A stretch of 52,487 nucleotides of DNA, taken from positions 8,155,670-8,208,156 of the forward strand of contig WNKI01000001.1 in NCBI GenBank assembly GCA_015350385.1, given 5' to 3'. The stretch comes from Aculops lycopersici. Taxonomy: Eukaryota > Arthropoda > Arachnida > Trombidiformes > Eriophyidae. The notes under the pieces were generated by a model, which worked only from the letters and a program-made list of their open reading frames with translations, made no database searches and was not told where the DNA came from. Positions 41,403 to 52,116 of the stretch are shown piece after piece (positions within the stretch are counted from its first letter, which is position 1; every line of letters begins with the position of its first letter). The position numbers and the translations under genes are program-made.

Positions 41403-42714
41403 TTTTTTGCGTCCATTTAATGCGCAAGAATGAGGCAAATTGATTCAAATGTACTATCATCTGGTTGTAATGCCCACTGTTAGTTAACCAAACGCAATCG
41501 AGTGCAATATGCACAGATAATAAACTAATGACGAGTTGATAATAATTCACAGGCGTTAGCTTCCAATCTGTCGACATTCGAACACATCTCTGGATGGTCT
41601 CTCCGTACAATCCCACTCAATTGGGTCACCTCGGATTAGGAACTTCGGTTTCCGGTACTACTGAGCCGGGATATGTAACAGGAGATAGAGTTCATACGAC
41701 TATATTAGCGAATCCAAACAAACAGTAGAAACAATGAATGTCGAATTCACCTCGCCTAGTTACAACAGGAGGTATTGCCATCCAGTTTAATCACCCGAAA
41801 CCAAGTGATTTTGATTCAAAGGCCGTGAGATTTAGGCGATTCATTCAGGGTGGACGATCATCAGTGGATGTGGTCTAAACAAACGGAATCTTGCTGAGGT
41901 CCGTACCAAGTGAGTGCGCAGCGCAACCAAATCAGCCACCTGTTGACACCACTCTGTCACCGCCAACACCTTCAATGCGGACGAATCCTTCATAAGGATA
42001 ACAACCAGAGCCAGCTTCGGTAATTCTTATACCCAAATGTCATTAGCATAACAATTGCACCTCTTATTCCGCGAACGGACGCCGAGTTTTCTAAGATTGC
42101 GGGGGATAAAGGCTTCATGCAATCTGAATTGAAACCTCGAGGACTCTCGGCTGACGCTAACATTGAGAGCGTATTGGATACCACAGAACCTTACCTGCTC
42201 AAAGGTGAGAACTCAGCCGCTTCGGACTCTTTCAGCTGGAAGATTGAGGTACATGTCGCATTTTTTGCCAACCTTTTGGCTTGAATAACGGACGCCATTT
42301 CAATTGGCATGCTCATACAGGTGGCCTACATTAGATTCGTTGGCAGCCCTCTAATGTTTCAGTAATCCCTTCAAACAGCAACTCGGACCCCCCGCAAGCT
42401 TTCGGTGCAAATAATAGATGATTGACAGACGCGATAAAGCTGCTCAAGTGTACTGGGAGCTTTCATGATTTTATCCTTTTGTGATATCGTTACCACCCAG
42501 AAGCCACTTGTTGACCCTTGCTGATACTGCAATTCAATTCTTCAAATCTGAGAGTGTTAGATGAAAGTTTGTATATAAACAAATACATGTCTACTCACCT
42601 TAACTCGAGGACAATTTGCCATTGTAACTTGCATTATTTGTTGTTTGGTTGTCTAAATTTTGATCATACGCAGGATTAGTCTATGAATATTTTTCATTCT
42701 TAGCTGAGTTATAT
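41403..42714. other. intergenic between the paralogous pair
   Basis: An AATAAA polyadenylation signal lies near 41518. The rest shows no gene; I looked for remnants of a third paralogue and found none convincing. Confidence 0.5.
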
Positions 42715-45700
42715 ATGCATTATATAGTCGATATTGCAATTCAAAATAGTTACATCTCAATGTATCCACTTAAGACGTATCTATTTTTCACCATTCTCGC
42801 AACAGGAAGCTATTTCAGTAGTTACCAAATAATCGAAGTATACAGCGGGCTCGTCTCACCACAAACAGAGGAATCGACTTTTGGGTTGTATACAAGACAC
42901 CAAGGTCTTGGTCCAAAAAACCTCTCGGTCTCGGGAGGAGCTGAGGAACGCGCTCATATCGTGAGGAACCCCTCCGAAGATGATAGATTGGATAAGTTTC
43001 GCAATTATCGCCACATACTTTCCTTGAAACGTGAGGGTCAAATATCTGATCCATCTGATGGAAAGCGCAACATCTGTCTCTTGGACAGAAGACCCAGCGA
43101 TGATTATGCCACAATCCTCCTCCCATCAAAAGCCAAGATAGAGGGAAAGATTGAGTTTAATTATAAGCTCAATAAGCAGGAAGTGAAGAATCAACTCTCG
43201 TATACGGAGGTAATTGACACTGATGGTCAAAGGTACAAGTTATCAATTGGATACCTGGGACAAGACCAAAGGATATACTATGCGAGGAGAGGTGAGCCAA
43301 CAATTACAGCAACAGATTCCTCGTGCAAGGTGGTTGAGCATTTGGCTTCGCTTGTGCCTGAGTTGTCATGGTTCTCCGACTTTATTATTCCACCTGAGGA
43401 TGCCAGGAATAGATTAGAACAATTCCCCATGCTAGTAGGTCCATCGGGTTTAATGGCTATCATTAGTGACTTAACATCTGGGACAAAATTAGAGTTTGTT
43501 AGACAAGAGAGGTATAGAAATATTTTGAGCGACCATTACACAAATACTGTTTACTTGCCAAAAATGGACGTAACTCTCAAGATCGATCTATATTCTTTGG
43601 AGTCAATATCCATTGAAACAAGTGAGGACGAGAGACAGCATTTGAAGAAGCCCTACTCTTTGGAGTTTTCGATTGCTCGCGGCGAGATTGGTGCTTCTAT
43701 CGCACCAGTCGCCTATAATTTCATCTTTAAGGCTGATGTCTTCTCCATCGAGCTAATGGGATTGAGAGATAGCGACTTTAGCGAGTTGGATTATGAGTTC
43801 AAAATGCCGTTAGCCGTTGGATGCAGTGAGTTTTTAGTTAAAACTGACCTCAAGTTAGAAGAAACCTCTTTCTCAATGTTGATTAAGCAAGGAATAGTTC
43901 AAAGAGACGAATTGGTTTCCTATGAATCTTCTTCTGGTTATCTGAGACGCGAAATCCCGGGCAAATCTGTAAATATTTGGGACATGAAAGAAGACTTATT
44001 ATATAGAATCGATTTAAGGGAAACCGATCAAAGTGTCAAGACTAATGCAACACCCGTTAACACATGTGTCGTCTTGGATGTTTCCCAAAAGCTTATTTCA
44101 GCCTTTAAACCTTACCTGACAGATGGCACACCAATCGATATCTTGGATTACCTGGGCGCCAACAATCTGGCCTACATGGGCCGCGGTTATGCAAGAGATC
44201 AATTGCATTGTTATATCTACGAGACGATATTGGACGGGATGCCACCTGTCTTCTCCCCGATTGAGGAAGCACATCATGTGACGGTGAAGTCGGATGCAAA
44301 TCGAGACAGGGATTATATTGTACAGTATTATTTTGCCACCAACCAAGAGCTCGTCTTTGGACAACCAGTGCTCAATAGTAACACATTTACTCTAACGAGA
44401 ATTGTGCTATTCGAGCGACGGAAGGCACCTGTGGGCTCGATCATCAAGTTGGTTGATCAAATTGATGTCTACGACTTTCATTGGTCAATTTATGGATTGG
44501 AATTGAAACCAAGTGAGATGTTTATGGCCACTGATTGCTTCACTAATGAAAATGAGCAACTCAAGGTGGAGCTAAGCTTTAAATTCAACGATGTTCACGG
44601 TGACAATCCAAATTCAGAGGAGGGTAGGGAAATTTTAGATCACAACAAGTTCAAGTTGGAATATGATCTTATTGATAACTTCCTCAAATATTATGGCATC
44701 AGCCGAATGCATGTGATCGAGTATGAGGTTGAGTTTAAACATCATTCCATTGATGTCAATTTGGTGATTGCAGATATGGGTGAGCGAAAACAACTGTTGC
44801 ACTTCCAGTCGGGATGGATTGCTGAGGAGTGTCATGAAATGAGAAATTGTGTCCAATTGATCACCGATAGCTTGAGCGAAGAAAGTTGTATTTCAAGCGC
44901 ATCGATGGTTAGGGAAATCAACTATGCATCCTATTGTCCAGGTGAAAAGGATTCAGGGTCCGCCAAGAATCTCACTTGTCGGGCTTATTACAATAACACG
45001 AGTCCGGCTATAACCAATAATGTACCTGATGGCGAGGAAGCGTGCCAAATTTACGAGTTCAAATCAATGGAGTCGCCAAAGAAAGGAACTGTTGCCTTGC
45101 TTGACTTCAGCAAAACTCCTCCCTCTGGATTGAAGTGCAGTGTTGTAGCTTTAAAGCCAAACACCACAAATCAAACTGTGATTCTAACCGGAAAAGTGGA
45201 GCATTTTGATATATCTCATGAGGTAAAACTTGCAGAGTTCAAGAGTTATAAGTATGTTGTGCCTGGAGATTATAATCATAGTAAAACTAATATCATTAGA
45301 AAATTTGATAACATGAAAGTGAATGATCGGGGCGACTGTATCAAGTTGTGCAATTTAGACATCGATTGTCACTCGTATAGCTATTGTTACGAGCAAAAAA
45401 CTTGCCTATTGGCAACACTCGACATAAGATCCGAATATACAAAGAAGCAAATGATGCACGCAACTCCAGTAATTGAGGATGGAAAGACCAGAATAAGCCT
45501 AGAGGATTGGCATGGCGGTTACAATTTAGAACTCTCAAAGGGGTGCGATATTTTCGAAAAAGATTACCTGTCCACATTTGAGAGGACAGGTGAAATTTTA
45601 AGCATACAGAGAGGAGCCGCGAGCAAAATCCCTACAGAGCCAACTACCTTTGAATGTGCCAAGAAGTCAATTAATAGAGGGTATCTTAAAGGTTACGCCT

Positions 45701-46590
45701 CTAGGTTTGCATATTGTGCTCAAACCAACACTTGTATCCTGTATGAAGATTTGATCTTGAATCCAGGGAAGCTAGCCAATAGAAACAATCGAGAAAATGA
45801 TGACGACGACGACAAGAGAACAATGCAACCAGACTTAGAAGATGAAATAATGTGTGCAATTTACAGGAGAAAGCTCCAAACTTACTTTCATTTGTCAGTG
45901 CCAGTAGTAGTGGCATCATCCATCGATCAACAAGTGTCCACCTCGAGTGCAACTGTTGAGGAATGCGCTCACCTGTGTTGGGAAGAATTCGGATCCACTT
46001 GCCACTCGTTCGACTACTGCCACTCGTCAGCTCAACAAGGTGGCTGTCGAATCAACAAGATACCAACCCTGGAAGCAAAGACTGAACCTAAGTCTGGTTG
46101 CCTACATTATGAGCGCGACTTAAAGTTCGACGAGCTAAGACGGAACCATTTGAAGGGCCGCCATCAACCACTAGACTTCGATGTGGCCGCTAGAAATCGG
46201 ATTGGTTTATTTCCTAAACTCTTGTTATACTTCTTCCTAACTTGCGCTTTTGTTATCGGCCTACACGTTGGCAATACGTTCAGATCAAACTACAATAGTC
46301 CGGGCCAAATAGCGGCAGCCGCCGCCGCAACTGCCTCAAATCCTCTATCAACCATTAGAAAGTCTCTCTCGGCTGCATCTGGCCTGAGGTTCTCCCAAAT
46401 CTATACTCGCTTTCCTTCGTTTAGTGGCGAGGGCGTGCCGTCGTCGTCGTCGTTGGGCGTCCCTAGGAAGTCGAGAATAAACTCGGGCATAGCAAACGAC
46501 ACCTACTTTCTGGAAAGTAGTAGCGGAATTCCAATGGAAGAGTTGCGCAAAGGATCCACTACAATCCCGGAGAGTGACGCCGAGGATTAG
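42715..46590 (+). CDS. type I membrane protein with PAN/Apple-like modules (paralogue B)
   Basis: 1,291 aa, single exon. A signal or anchor (YPLKTYLFFTILATGSYF) sits after 16 residues; the ATG at 42760 would give a shorter n-region. An extra N-terminal segment of about 90 residues is not in paralogue A. The shared ectodomain landmarks then follow in the same order: YLGQD, VPELSWF, GPSGLMAII, SGYLRREIPGKSVNIWDMKEDL, DFHWSIYGLELKPSEMF, HNKFKLEYDLIDNF. Cys modules: CIKLCNLDIDCHSYSYC and VEECAHLCWEEFGSTCHSFDYC, then SGCLHYERDL. A transmembrane span (LLLYFFLTCAFVIGLHVG) and a cytoplasmic tail with GIPMEELRK mirror paralogue A. Tandem duplication followed by divergence is clear; the ligand and role are unknown. 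Confidence 0.8.
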   Translation: MHYIVDIAIQNSYISMYPLKTYLFFTILATGSYFSSYQIIEVYSGLVSPQTEESTFGLYTRHQGLGPKNLSVSGGAEERAHIVRNPSEDDRLDKFRNYRHILSLKREGQISDPSDGKRNICLLDRRPSDDYATILLPSKAKIEGKIEFNYKLNKQEVKNQLSYTEVIDTDGQRYKLSIGYLGQDQRIYYARRGEPTITATDSSCKVVEHLASLVPELSWFSDFIIPPEDARNRLEQFPMLVGPSGLMAIISDLTSGTKLEFVRQERYRNILSDHYTNTVYLPKMDVTLKIDLYSLESISIETSEDERQHLKKPYSLEFSIARGEIGASIAPVAYNFIFKADVFSIELMGLRDSDFSELDYEFKMPLAVGCSEFLVKTDLKLEETSFSMLIKQGIVQRDELVSYESSSGYLRREIPGKSVNIWDMKEDLLYRIDLRETDQSVKTNATPVNTCVVLDVSQKLISAFKPYLTDGTPIDILDYLGANNLAYMGRGYARDQLHCYIYETILDGMPPVFSPIEEAHHVTVKSDANRDRDYIVQYYFATNQELVFGQPVLNSNTFTLTRIVLFERRKAPVGSIIKLVDQIDVYDFHWSIYGLELKPSEMFMATDCFTNENEQLKVELSFKFNDVHGDNPNSEEGREILDHNKFKLEYDLIDNFLKYYGISRMHVIEYEVEFKHHSIDVNLVIADMGERKQLLHFQSGWIAEECHEMRNCVQLITDSLSEESCISSASMVREINYASYCPGEKDSGSAKNLTCRAYYNNTSPAITNNVPDGEEACQIYEFKSMESPKKGTVALLDFSKTPPSGLKCSVVALKPNTTNQTVILTGKVEHFDISHEVKLAEFKSYKYVVPGDYNHSKTNIIRKFDNMKVNDRGDCIKLCNLDIDCHSYSYCYEQKTCLLATLDIRSEYTKKQMMHATPVIEDGKTRISLEDWHGGYNLELSKGCDIFEKDYLSTFERTGEILSIQRGAASKIPTEPTTFECAKKSINRGYLKGYASRFAYCAQTNTCILYEDLILNPGKLANRNNRENDDDDDKRTMQPDLEDEIMCAIYRRKLQTYFHLSVPVVVASSIDQQVSTSSATVEECAHLCWEEFGSTCHSFDYCHSSAQQGGCRINKIPTLEAKTEPKSGCLHYERDLKFDELRRNHLKGRHQPLDFDVAARNRIGLFPKLLLYFFLTCAFVIGLHVGNTFRSNYNSPGQIAAAAAATASNPLSTIRKSLSAASGLRFSQIYTRFPSFSGEGVPSSSSLGVPRKSRINSGIANDTYFLESSSGIPMEELRKGSTTIPESDAED

Positions 46591-48423
46591 ATCGGACCAG
46601 ACAGGGATCAGGATGAATTTCCCGAGCAGCCGATACCGGTAGTCCTACTTGTAGCTAATGGACCGAACACCTCCAAGTTATGAGCCAATGATTAAGGACT
46701 TTTGATAGTGAAACTAATTTGTGGGGGTTAGTAAAACTAAAAATCAACTAATTTACTTTTATGATTGAAATTTTGCCAACAAAGAAAGGGAAACAATCTT
46801 CAGCTAAACTTAATATCATACTCCATCTCTATTTTCGTCTCTTATTCTCTAGATTCCACTTATTTCCAGTCTTGACAATGATCACAACTGTGAGTCAGTA
46901 TATGATAGAAAGGGAAAAGACTTCATCTTATTTGAAAGGGATTCAAAGTCGTGCAAATGGTTTACTACGCAAAGGTAGAGGTAAATTCAAGGCTCAAACT
47001 TGGCACTCGACGAGCTGCCCATGTTAATATCAATGCTTGCAGTTGCGTTTGGTGAAACTTCTCATCATAGTGCTTAGTTAAAAGGAGTCATCTGTTGTTC
47101 TTATTGCACATAATATATAGTAAGACCAGCAATGCCACTACTACTCCCACTTGAGATAGCTGAGAGTGTTCCCGTTGCGCTTAAGTTGTGAGGCGCTACG
47201 CATCTCTTGCCTCGCACCTAGGGTCGCTCGCGTTTCTCAGACTGCTCATAAGGTTGGCTTAGCAACTGTGACGAACGAATTATATGTACTGCGCGTTAAC
47301 TCTTGCTTGCCGAGGAGTCGACTACACTCCAAAGAGATAGAAAGAGAGCAAGATTCAAATCTTTGTACGTCTCCCCGATGCTCGTGAAAGAAATTGTATG
47401 AGTTGGGAAACAATGTCATCATCAGTTGGATTTGCCTAGGTGAGTTGCGATTCAACCAACGGCCAACTTCAAGCCGTGAAAATACCAACTTGATGGTCTT
47501 GGAATCTCGCTGCTTGTAGAAGTTGTTTCTGAATAGAGCTTAACTCGTAAGCTCGAAGACAATGTTAATGCCTCGTGGGTCTCCCCGTCAGACTCTTAAT
47601 TTGGACCACCGTCTAAAGACCTCGTTGCTCGTGTATGCCTATGTTTATTTGTATGTGTGTCTTCGCTTTAGAGAGACTGCATTGTATGCCAAGTTATCTG
47701 CTGCACACATGGATCTTCTCGCCAAAGACTGTCAAGATGAGAAGAGGAATAGAGAGTTTAGCCTCTAAGATTTAATCCGTTTCAACTACTGCATCATCTA
47801 GCTACTAGTACTTGTCTACGTGTCACTTGCCATCCAGCGACCGGGGCACCTAGCGAGTCGCTTGGTGCCTCGCTAGCCTGCCACGCGAGACTCGCTGGCA
47901 GGCTAGCTTGACGTTTGTGCGTGTGAATTTAATTCAATTCAAATGCAACTAGTGCGACCGCCTCGGGATGATGACAAAGGAGGAGTTGGAGTTTGTGGTA
48001 GAGTAAAGCAGATACTCGCACGCTCCACTTAAATACAGGGTAGCCGGCCAACAGAAACTTAGAGTCCAAATTTCAAGTCGTGCCAAGTTGTCGTTTGGGT
48101 GACCTTGTGGTTGAGTCTTCGTTTTTGTACTCCAGTCTTTCAGTTCGTTAGTTAGTCATTTAACTTTTTATTGTGGTGATTCCTGTTACGAGCTCTGAGA
48201 TTTCATTGCGTGAAGATCTAGTGAGAGAATCAAATTTAGCGAGAGTTTACAGAGTGAGACACTAATCTTGTTGCCAGTTTATTTGTCCAAAACTAACTGA
48301 CTAACTCTATCTAGTTGAAGGAAAAAGTTTTAGTGAGCGAGATAAGAAGAATCACACCTAGATATTTATATATAATTTTTGTATTATTCAAACACTAAGC
48401 CACCACATCAATCAATAGCCAAA
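46591..48423. other. intergenic, MLC 5' flank
   Basis: About 1.8 kb. Holds a perfect 12-bp hairpin (47872-47907) but no supported gene; the 88-codon frame at 46761-47027 lacks recognisable features. Confidence 0.5.
47872..47907. repeat. perfect 12-bp inverted repeat (hairpin)
   Basis: GCTAGCCTGCCA (47872-47883), a 12-base loop, and the exact complement TGGCAGGCTAGC (47896-47907). No T-run follows and no coding region overlaps it. It lies about 520 bases upstream of the myosin light chain start. Confidence 0.7.
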
Positions 48424-49023
48424 ATGTCAGAGGAGGCGGGAGAAAAGACCAAGGTGAAGAAGGTGAAGTCGAAGAAGTCCGAGAAGGAGGCACCTGCCTC
48501 AGGTGACGCAGCGCCAGCTAGATCAACCTCAAAGAAGCGCGCCCAGCGCAGTGGATCCAATGTCTTTGCCATGTTTACCCAAAATCAGGTGGCCACCTTC
48601 AAGGAGGCCTTCGGTTTCATTGACTCGGACAAGGATGGAATCATCTCAAAGAACGACATCAGGGCAACTTTCGATGCGTTAGGTCGCCTGTGTACCGAGA
48701 AGGAACTGGAGGAGATGGCCTCCGAGGCGCCAGGACCAATCAACTTCACTACCTTCTTGACAATCTTTGGCGATCGTGCCCAGGGAACCGACGACGAGGA
48801 TGTGATTGCTCAGGCATTCAACTTGTACGACGAGGGCGATGGTTTCTGCAAGGAGGAGCATCTAAAGCACGCCCTCTGCACCTGGGGCGAGAAGTTTTCG
48901 CAAAAGGAATGCGATGAGATCTTTGCCGAGGCGCCAACAAACATGGAGGGCAAGGTGGACATTAAGAAGTTTGTTGCATTAATTTGCCGCGGCAACCAGG
49001 AGGAGGAGGAGGCGGCAGCGTAA
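48424..49023 (+). CDS. Mlc2: muscle myosin regulatory light chain
   Basis: 199 aa from the ATG at 48424. The regulatory light chain binds the IQ motif of myosin heavy chain's neck and modulates contraction. A Lys/Ala/Pro/Ser-rich N-terminal extension (about residues 1-40), as in insect Mlc2, is followed by the phosphorylation segment KRAQRSGSNVFAMF (target Ser in RSGS), then TFKEAFGFIDSDKDGIISKND, the one well-preserved Ca/Mg EF-hand (DSDKDGIISKND). The remaining EF-hands are degenerate (INFTTFLTIFGDR, AFNLYDEGDGF). It ends with an acidic Glu-Glu-Ala tail. Codons are GC-biased, consistent with high muscle expression. AATAAA lies at 49096-49101. Confidence 0.95.
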   Translation: MSEEAGEKTKVKKVKSKKSEKEAPASGDAAPARSTSKKRAQRSGSNVFAMFTQNQVATFKEAFGFIDSDKDGIISKNDIRATFDALGRLCTEKELEEMASEAPGPINFTTFLTIFGDRAQGTDDEDVIAQAFNLYDEGDGFCKEEHLKHALCTWGEKFSQKECDEIFAEAPTNMEGKVDIKKFVALICRGNQEEEEAAA

Positions 49024-49843
49024 GGTGGTCGTTGTTATTCTTGTGGTCGCTGCTAGTGCTGTTGCAATTTATATAATAAGTCGCATTTGTTATTCAATAA
49101 ATAGAGAATCCCCTATCCTAACAAACCTGTTGCTTTTGCCCTGCTCACTCCATCAGAAGTTAGCGGCGACTTTGTTCATCTTTGCGCTCAATCATCATTC
49201 GAACGATATCACCCGATTCTCAACGCCGCGAGCATGATCCAATTTGGACCACAATAGAACTAAGCCCTTGGATTGGAGAGGCTATAGCCGAAATTTCGGC
49301 GACAGGAATCTCTGGTGAGTAAATATGTAAAGCCACCAGAGAATCAAATTGAACAACAAAGACGCCCGCCTGGCGGCAGTGCAATTATGCGACGTCCGCT
49401 GGACGCTGACGCCATCCACAAGGCGCGACAAGTTGGAGCGCGGCCATTTGAGGAGTTTCCGGCGCGTCGCTCGCACAGTGAATGCTGCTCAGAGTGCGCG
49501 TTAAATCTTGCAAACCACCGGTTGATCAGATTTGTGTAAACACGCAAAAAACTACTACGGCTGTGACGGTCAACTATCGGCGCCGGTGATCTTGGCGGCA
49601 AGTCAACGGGTCGTCGCTAGAGTCAGGCCGCCGCTGTTGGTGGGAACAAAAAAGTGTCCATAGCTGCAGCCGCGACATTCTGGTCACAACATGAGGTTCG
49701 TATAAAAGTCGATCTGACTTTAGAAAAGGCAATCAATCACAAACCAACTCGCAAGAGGAACACATCGCGGTGATAATGCAAATTATTTTACTATCAATTA
49801 TTTAGCACACATCTCTATTAGACATCTATTATTCCGCATACTA
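49024..49843. other. intergenic
   Basis: MLC 3' UTR (AATAAA at 49096) followed by a GC-rich stretch (about 49340-49660) with short overlapping open frames on both strands and no domain. Nothing else supported. Confidence 0.5.
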
Positions 49844-50578
49844 ATGCTCATCACAAATCAATACGACAACATGTTGATCACATTGCAAATTTATGTAGTA
49901 GCAGCAACCCTATTGCTATCAATCAAGTTGACCGATGCACAAGAAATAGAGTATCCTAAGAGAGTTACCAAGCAGCTGATGCCAAGCAAAGAGGAACTAG
50001 CCAACTTACCTCATCAACTCGAATGGACCCCCTTGGTATATGTAGATGATGATGAGGAGGATGACGATGACGATGACGATAAAGGTGTAACCTATTTACC
50101 TGGACTGGGACCAAAAGTTGAGGAAAAAACCACAACCCCTCTGCCGCCCTCTACACCCATCAAAACAAGCGCATCTCCAAAACTAACCTCCCCAACAACG
50201 ACAACAACCACCACCACAACAACAAGAACGCCGAGGGCAAAGTATCCAGATCACAAATCTAGACCCATCAGTATTGTATCTCGTGATTGGCTTAGACCAC
50301 AGGCGGCCCAATACCAAACAGCCTCGCTGGCAGCATCGACCGATCCTGAAGCTTCCAAATCCAGATCGCGATGGACGTGGAGTGCAGACAGCCTTACTAT
50401 TTCTATAGCCTTCTCAATTTGTATGTTCATTTTCATTGCAATACTTGGACTGATTCTCCATTCGTACATTATGTTTCGATCAGATGAAAATCAAAAGCAG
50501 AAAAAACTGGAGCAACCGGTAAACCCTTACAGCATTTACGGCTCACACGTCCAATTCAGTCCCGGGTTCAAAGTATAG
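49844..50578 (+). CDS. small mucin-like type I membrane protein
   Basis: 244 aa. The ATG at 49844 is followed by another at 49871 that would give a compact signal peptide (MLITLQIYVVAATLLLSIKLTDAQ). The ectodomain contains an Asp/Glu run (about residues 69-79), then a Thr/Pro/Ser block with ten or so consecutive Thr codons (about 115-130) typical of O-glycosylated stalks. One transmembrane span (SISIAFSICMFIFIAILGLIL-like, about residues 185-207) leads to a short basic cytoplasmic tail ending VQFSPGFKV. No Cys-rich domain and no known family. Expression and function cannot be read from the sequence; the clean signal-stalk-span layout argues that it is real. Confidence 0.65.
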   Translation: MLITNQYDNMLITLQIYVVAATLLLSIKLTDAQEIEYPKRVTKQLMPSKEELANLPHQLEWTPLVYVDDDEEDDDDDDDKGVTYLPGLGPKVEEKTTTPLPPSTPIKTSASPKLTSPTTTTTTTTTTRTPRAKYPDHKSRPISIVSRDWLRPQAAQYQTASLAASTDPEASKSRSRWTWSADSLTISIAFSICMFIFIAILGLILHSYIMFRSDENQKQKKLEQPVNPYSIYGSHVQFSPGFKV

Positions 50579-51073
50579 GAAATTTCACACGGAGCTCCTC
50601 CATCAACCCAAAAAACATCACTTATTTTACCACTTAAGACTAAGATTAAATTATTAACAAAACTGTTCCCAAACAAAGTCTTTCTATCGACTATCGAACA
50701 CATCCTCAGTTTAATATCCTACAGTCGTAAAACATGATCCGTATCTAGCGACCACGAGACGAGTTCAAGCGCGGTTGGATTGACACATCGTATTGAACGC
50801 GCAGCGCTCGGCAAGGAGCCGGCTGGCACATGGAAGAAAATGCGCACAGCAGAAATGTTGTCCTCCCAACGGAATCCATCTATTAATTGTAACAAATCGG
50901 ATTGATTCTTATCACCATCATATTGTGAAACAACTAGTCTTTAATTACTTTTTGTACTTAAGTGAAATTATACACTTATTCATTTCAAATAGGCCATTTC
51001 GAGCATCTCCAGCGAATGTCACATATATTGAGAGCAGCCATAATAACGTGTTAGAAAAATCCTCTCGAGAGCA
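50579..51073. other. intergenic
   Basis: Spacer between the mucin-like gene and MTCH2; the open frame running through it starts far upstream of MTCH2 in another frame and has no features. Confidence 0.5.
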
Positions 51074-51853
51074 ATGGACGATTCAGCTGGCCTTGCAAGG
51101 GCAGTTGCCATTTCAGTTGCAGGTTACCCATTATATCTTGCAAGGACACTCATCCAAATTGGCTATGAACCTTCAAGACCAGATCATTTGGGTAACCTAC
51201 CAAATATGTTCTCGTATATCGGACTCATAAAGGAGCAACGAGGTTACATGGCCTTATATACTGGGCTCAGATATTACCTGCCCGCAGTCATAATCAAAAA
51301 GACCAGCTATGATCTAATGGCCTCGGTTACAAATCACAAGAAAGAGACAGACAAATCGGACGCTAGTGAAATAATAGCCGTTTGTTTACGAGAAAGTGCC
51401 CTCAGAATACATACAACCCTGTTAACTTATCCACTTGTAACCATTGGAATCGGTTACATATCCTCGGTATTCTTCGGGACAAAAGAGGCAGTTGAATATA
51501 CTGTCGAAGCACTTTACAAAGGTATCATACCGAAGCTCATATTTGAAGTTACGATGGTTTGGGTTAGCATAGTTAGTAGACGATTGACAGTAAGTTTGGT
51601 AGACGACGAGATTGGCCAAGCAATTGCAGCGCGAGTTCCGCCTTTTATCGTCCAATCTATAATGTATCCATTCAATGTTGTTTCGACAGTCATGGCTGAC
51701 AATGGACGTAGCGGTATGAACCCTAGTTTTGAGAATTGGCAAGCCTGCTTCCAGTACCTACAAGCCAATAACCAGCTCAAGAGGGGATCTTCAATCTTCT
51801 ATAGACGCACCTACCAGGTCGTTTCAAAGAATGTCATAACACGTTATTTTTGA
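51074..51853 (+). CDS. MTCH2: mitochondrial carrier homologue 2 (MTCH2-like)
   Basis: 259 aa. MTCH2 is an outer-mitochondrial-membrane member of the SLC25 carrier fold; in vertebrates it acts as an insertase for alpha-helical outer-membrane proteins and in apoptosis control. Family features: the N-terminal YPLYLARTLIQIGYEP (human PLMYVKVLIQVGYEP), NLPNMFSYIG, then GYMALYTGLRYYLP, and the C-terminal KRGSSIFYRRTY (human SRGNSLFFRK). Several hydrophobic helices are spread through the chain; the canonical PX[DE]XX[RK] carrier signature is degenerate, as usual for MTCH proteins. Shorter than the human 303 aa by shrinkage of loops. A divergent MTCH1-type protein is the alternative. Confidence 0.85.
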   Translation: MDDSAGLARAVAISVAGYPLYLARTLIQIGYEPSRPDHLGNLPNMFSYIGLIKEQRGYMALYTGLRYYLPAVIIKKTSYDLMASVTNHKKETDKSDASEIIAVCLRESALRIHTTLLTYPLVTIGIGYISSVFFGTKEAVEYTVEALYKGIIPKLIFEVTMVWVSIVSRRLTVSLVDDEIGQAIAARVPPFIVQSIMYPFNVVSTVMADNGRSGMNPSFENWQACFQYLQANNQLKRGSSIFYRRTYQVVSKNVITRYF

Positions 51854-52116
51854 ATGAAGCTATGAGAATTGCAAACTTTTGTTAGAAAACATACACATCC
51901 GTGTGTCGCTTAATGTCGATAGCTCGAGTGTTATAATTTGCTCTATTTATTTAGATGCTCTCTTCGATATTCTATTTCCCTTGATGATCGATGGGCCTAA
52001 GCTATACGCGCGCATTCCTGCCATTTCAAAAGGCTATGAAAACTTGATGATAATTAACAAAGTTTAATGTTTCTCTCTCCTGTCGACCACTTTCTAATGC
52101 AAACACATTAACTTCT

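Noticed and set aside
41740..42500. Possible remnant of a third receptor paralogue
   Set aside because: Translation in all frames gave no match to the conserved landmarks.
46761..47027. 88-codon open frame downstream of paralogue B
   Set aside because: No recognisable motif and no independent support.
51879..52067. 62-codon frame after MTCH2
   Set aside because: Begins without a good start context and resembles 3' UTR.
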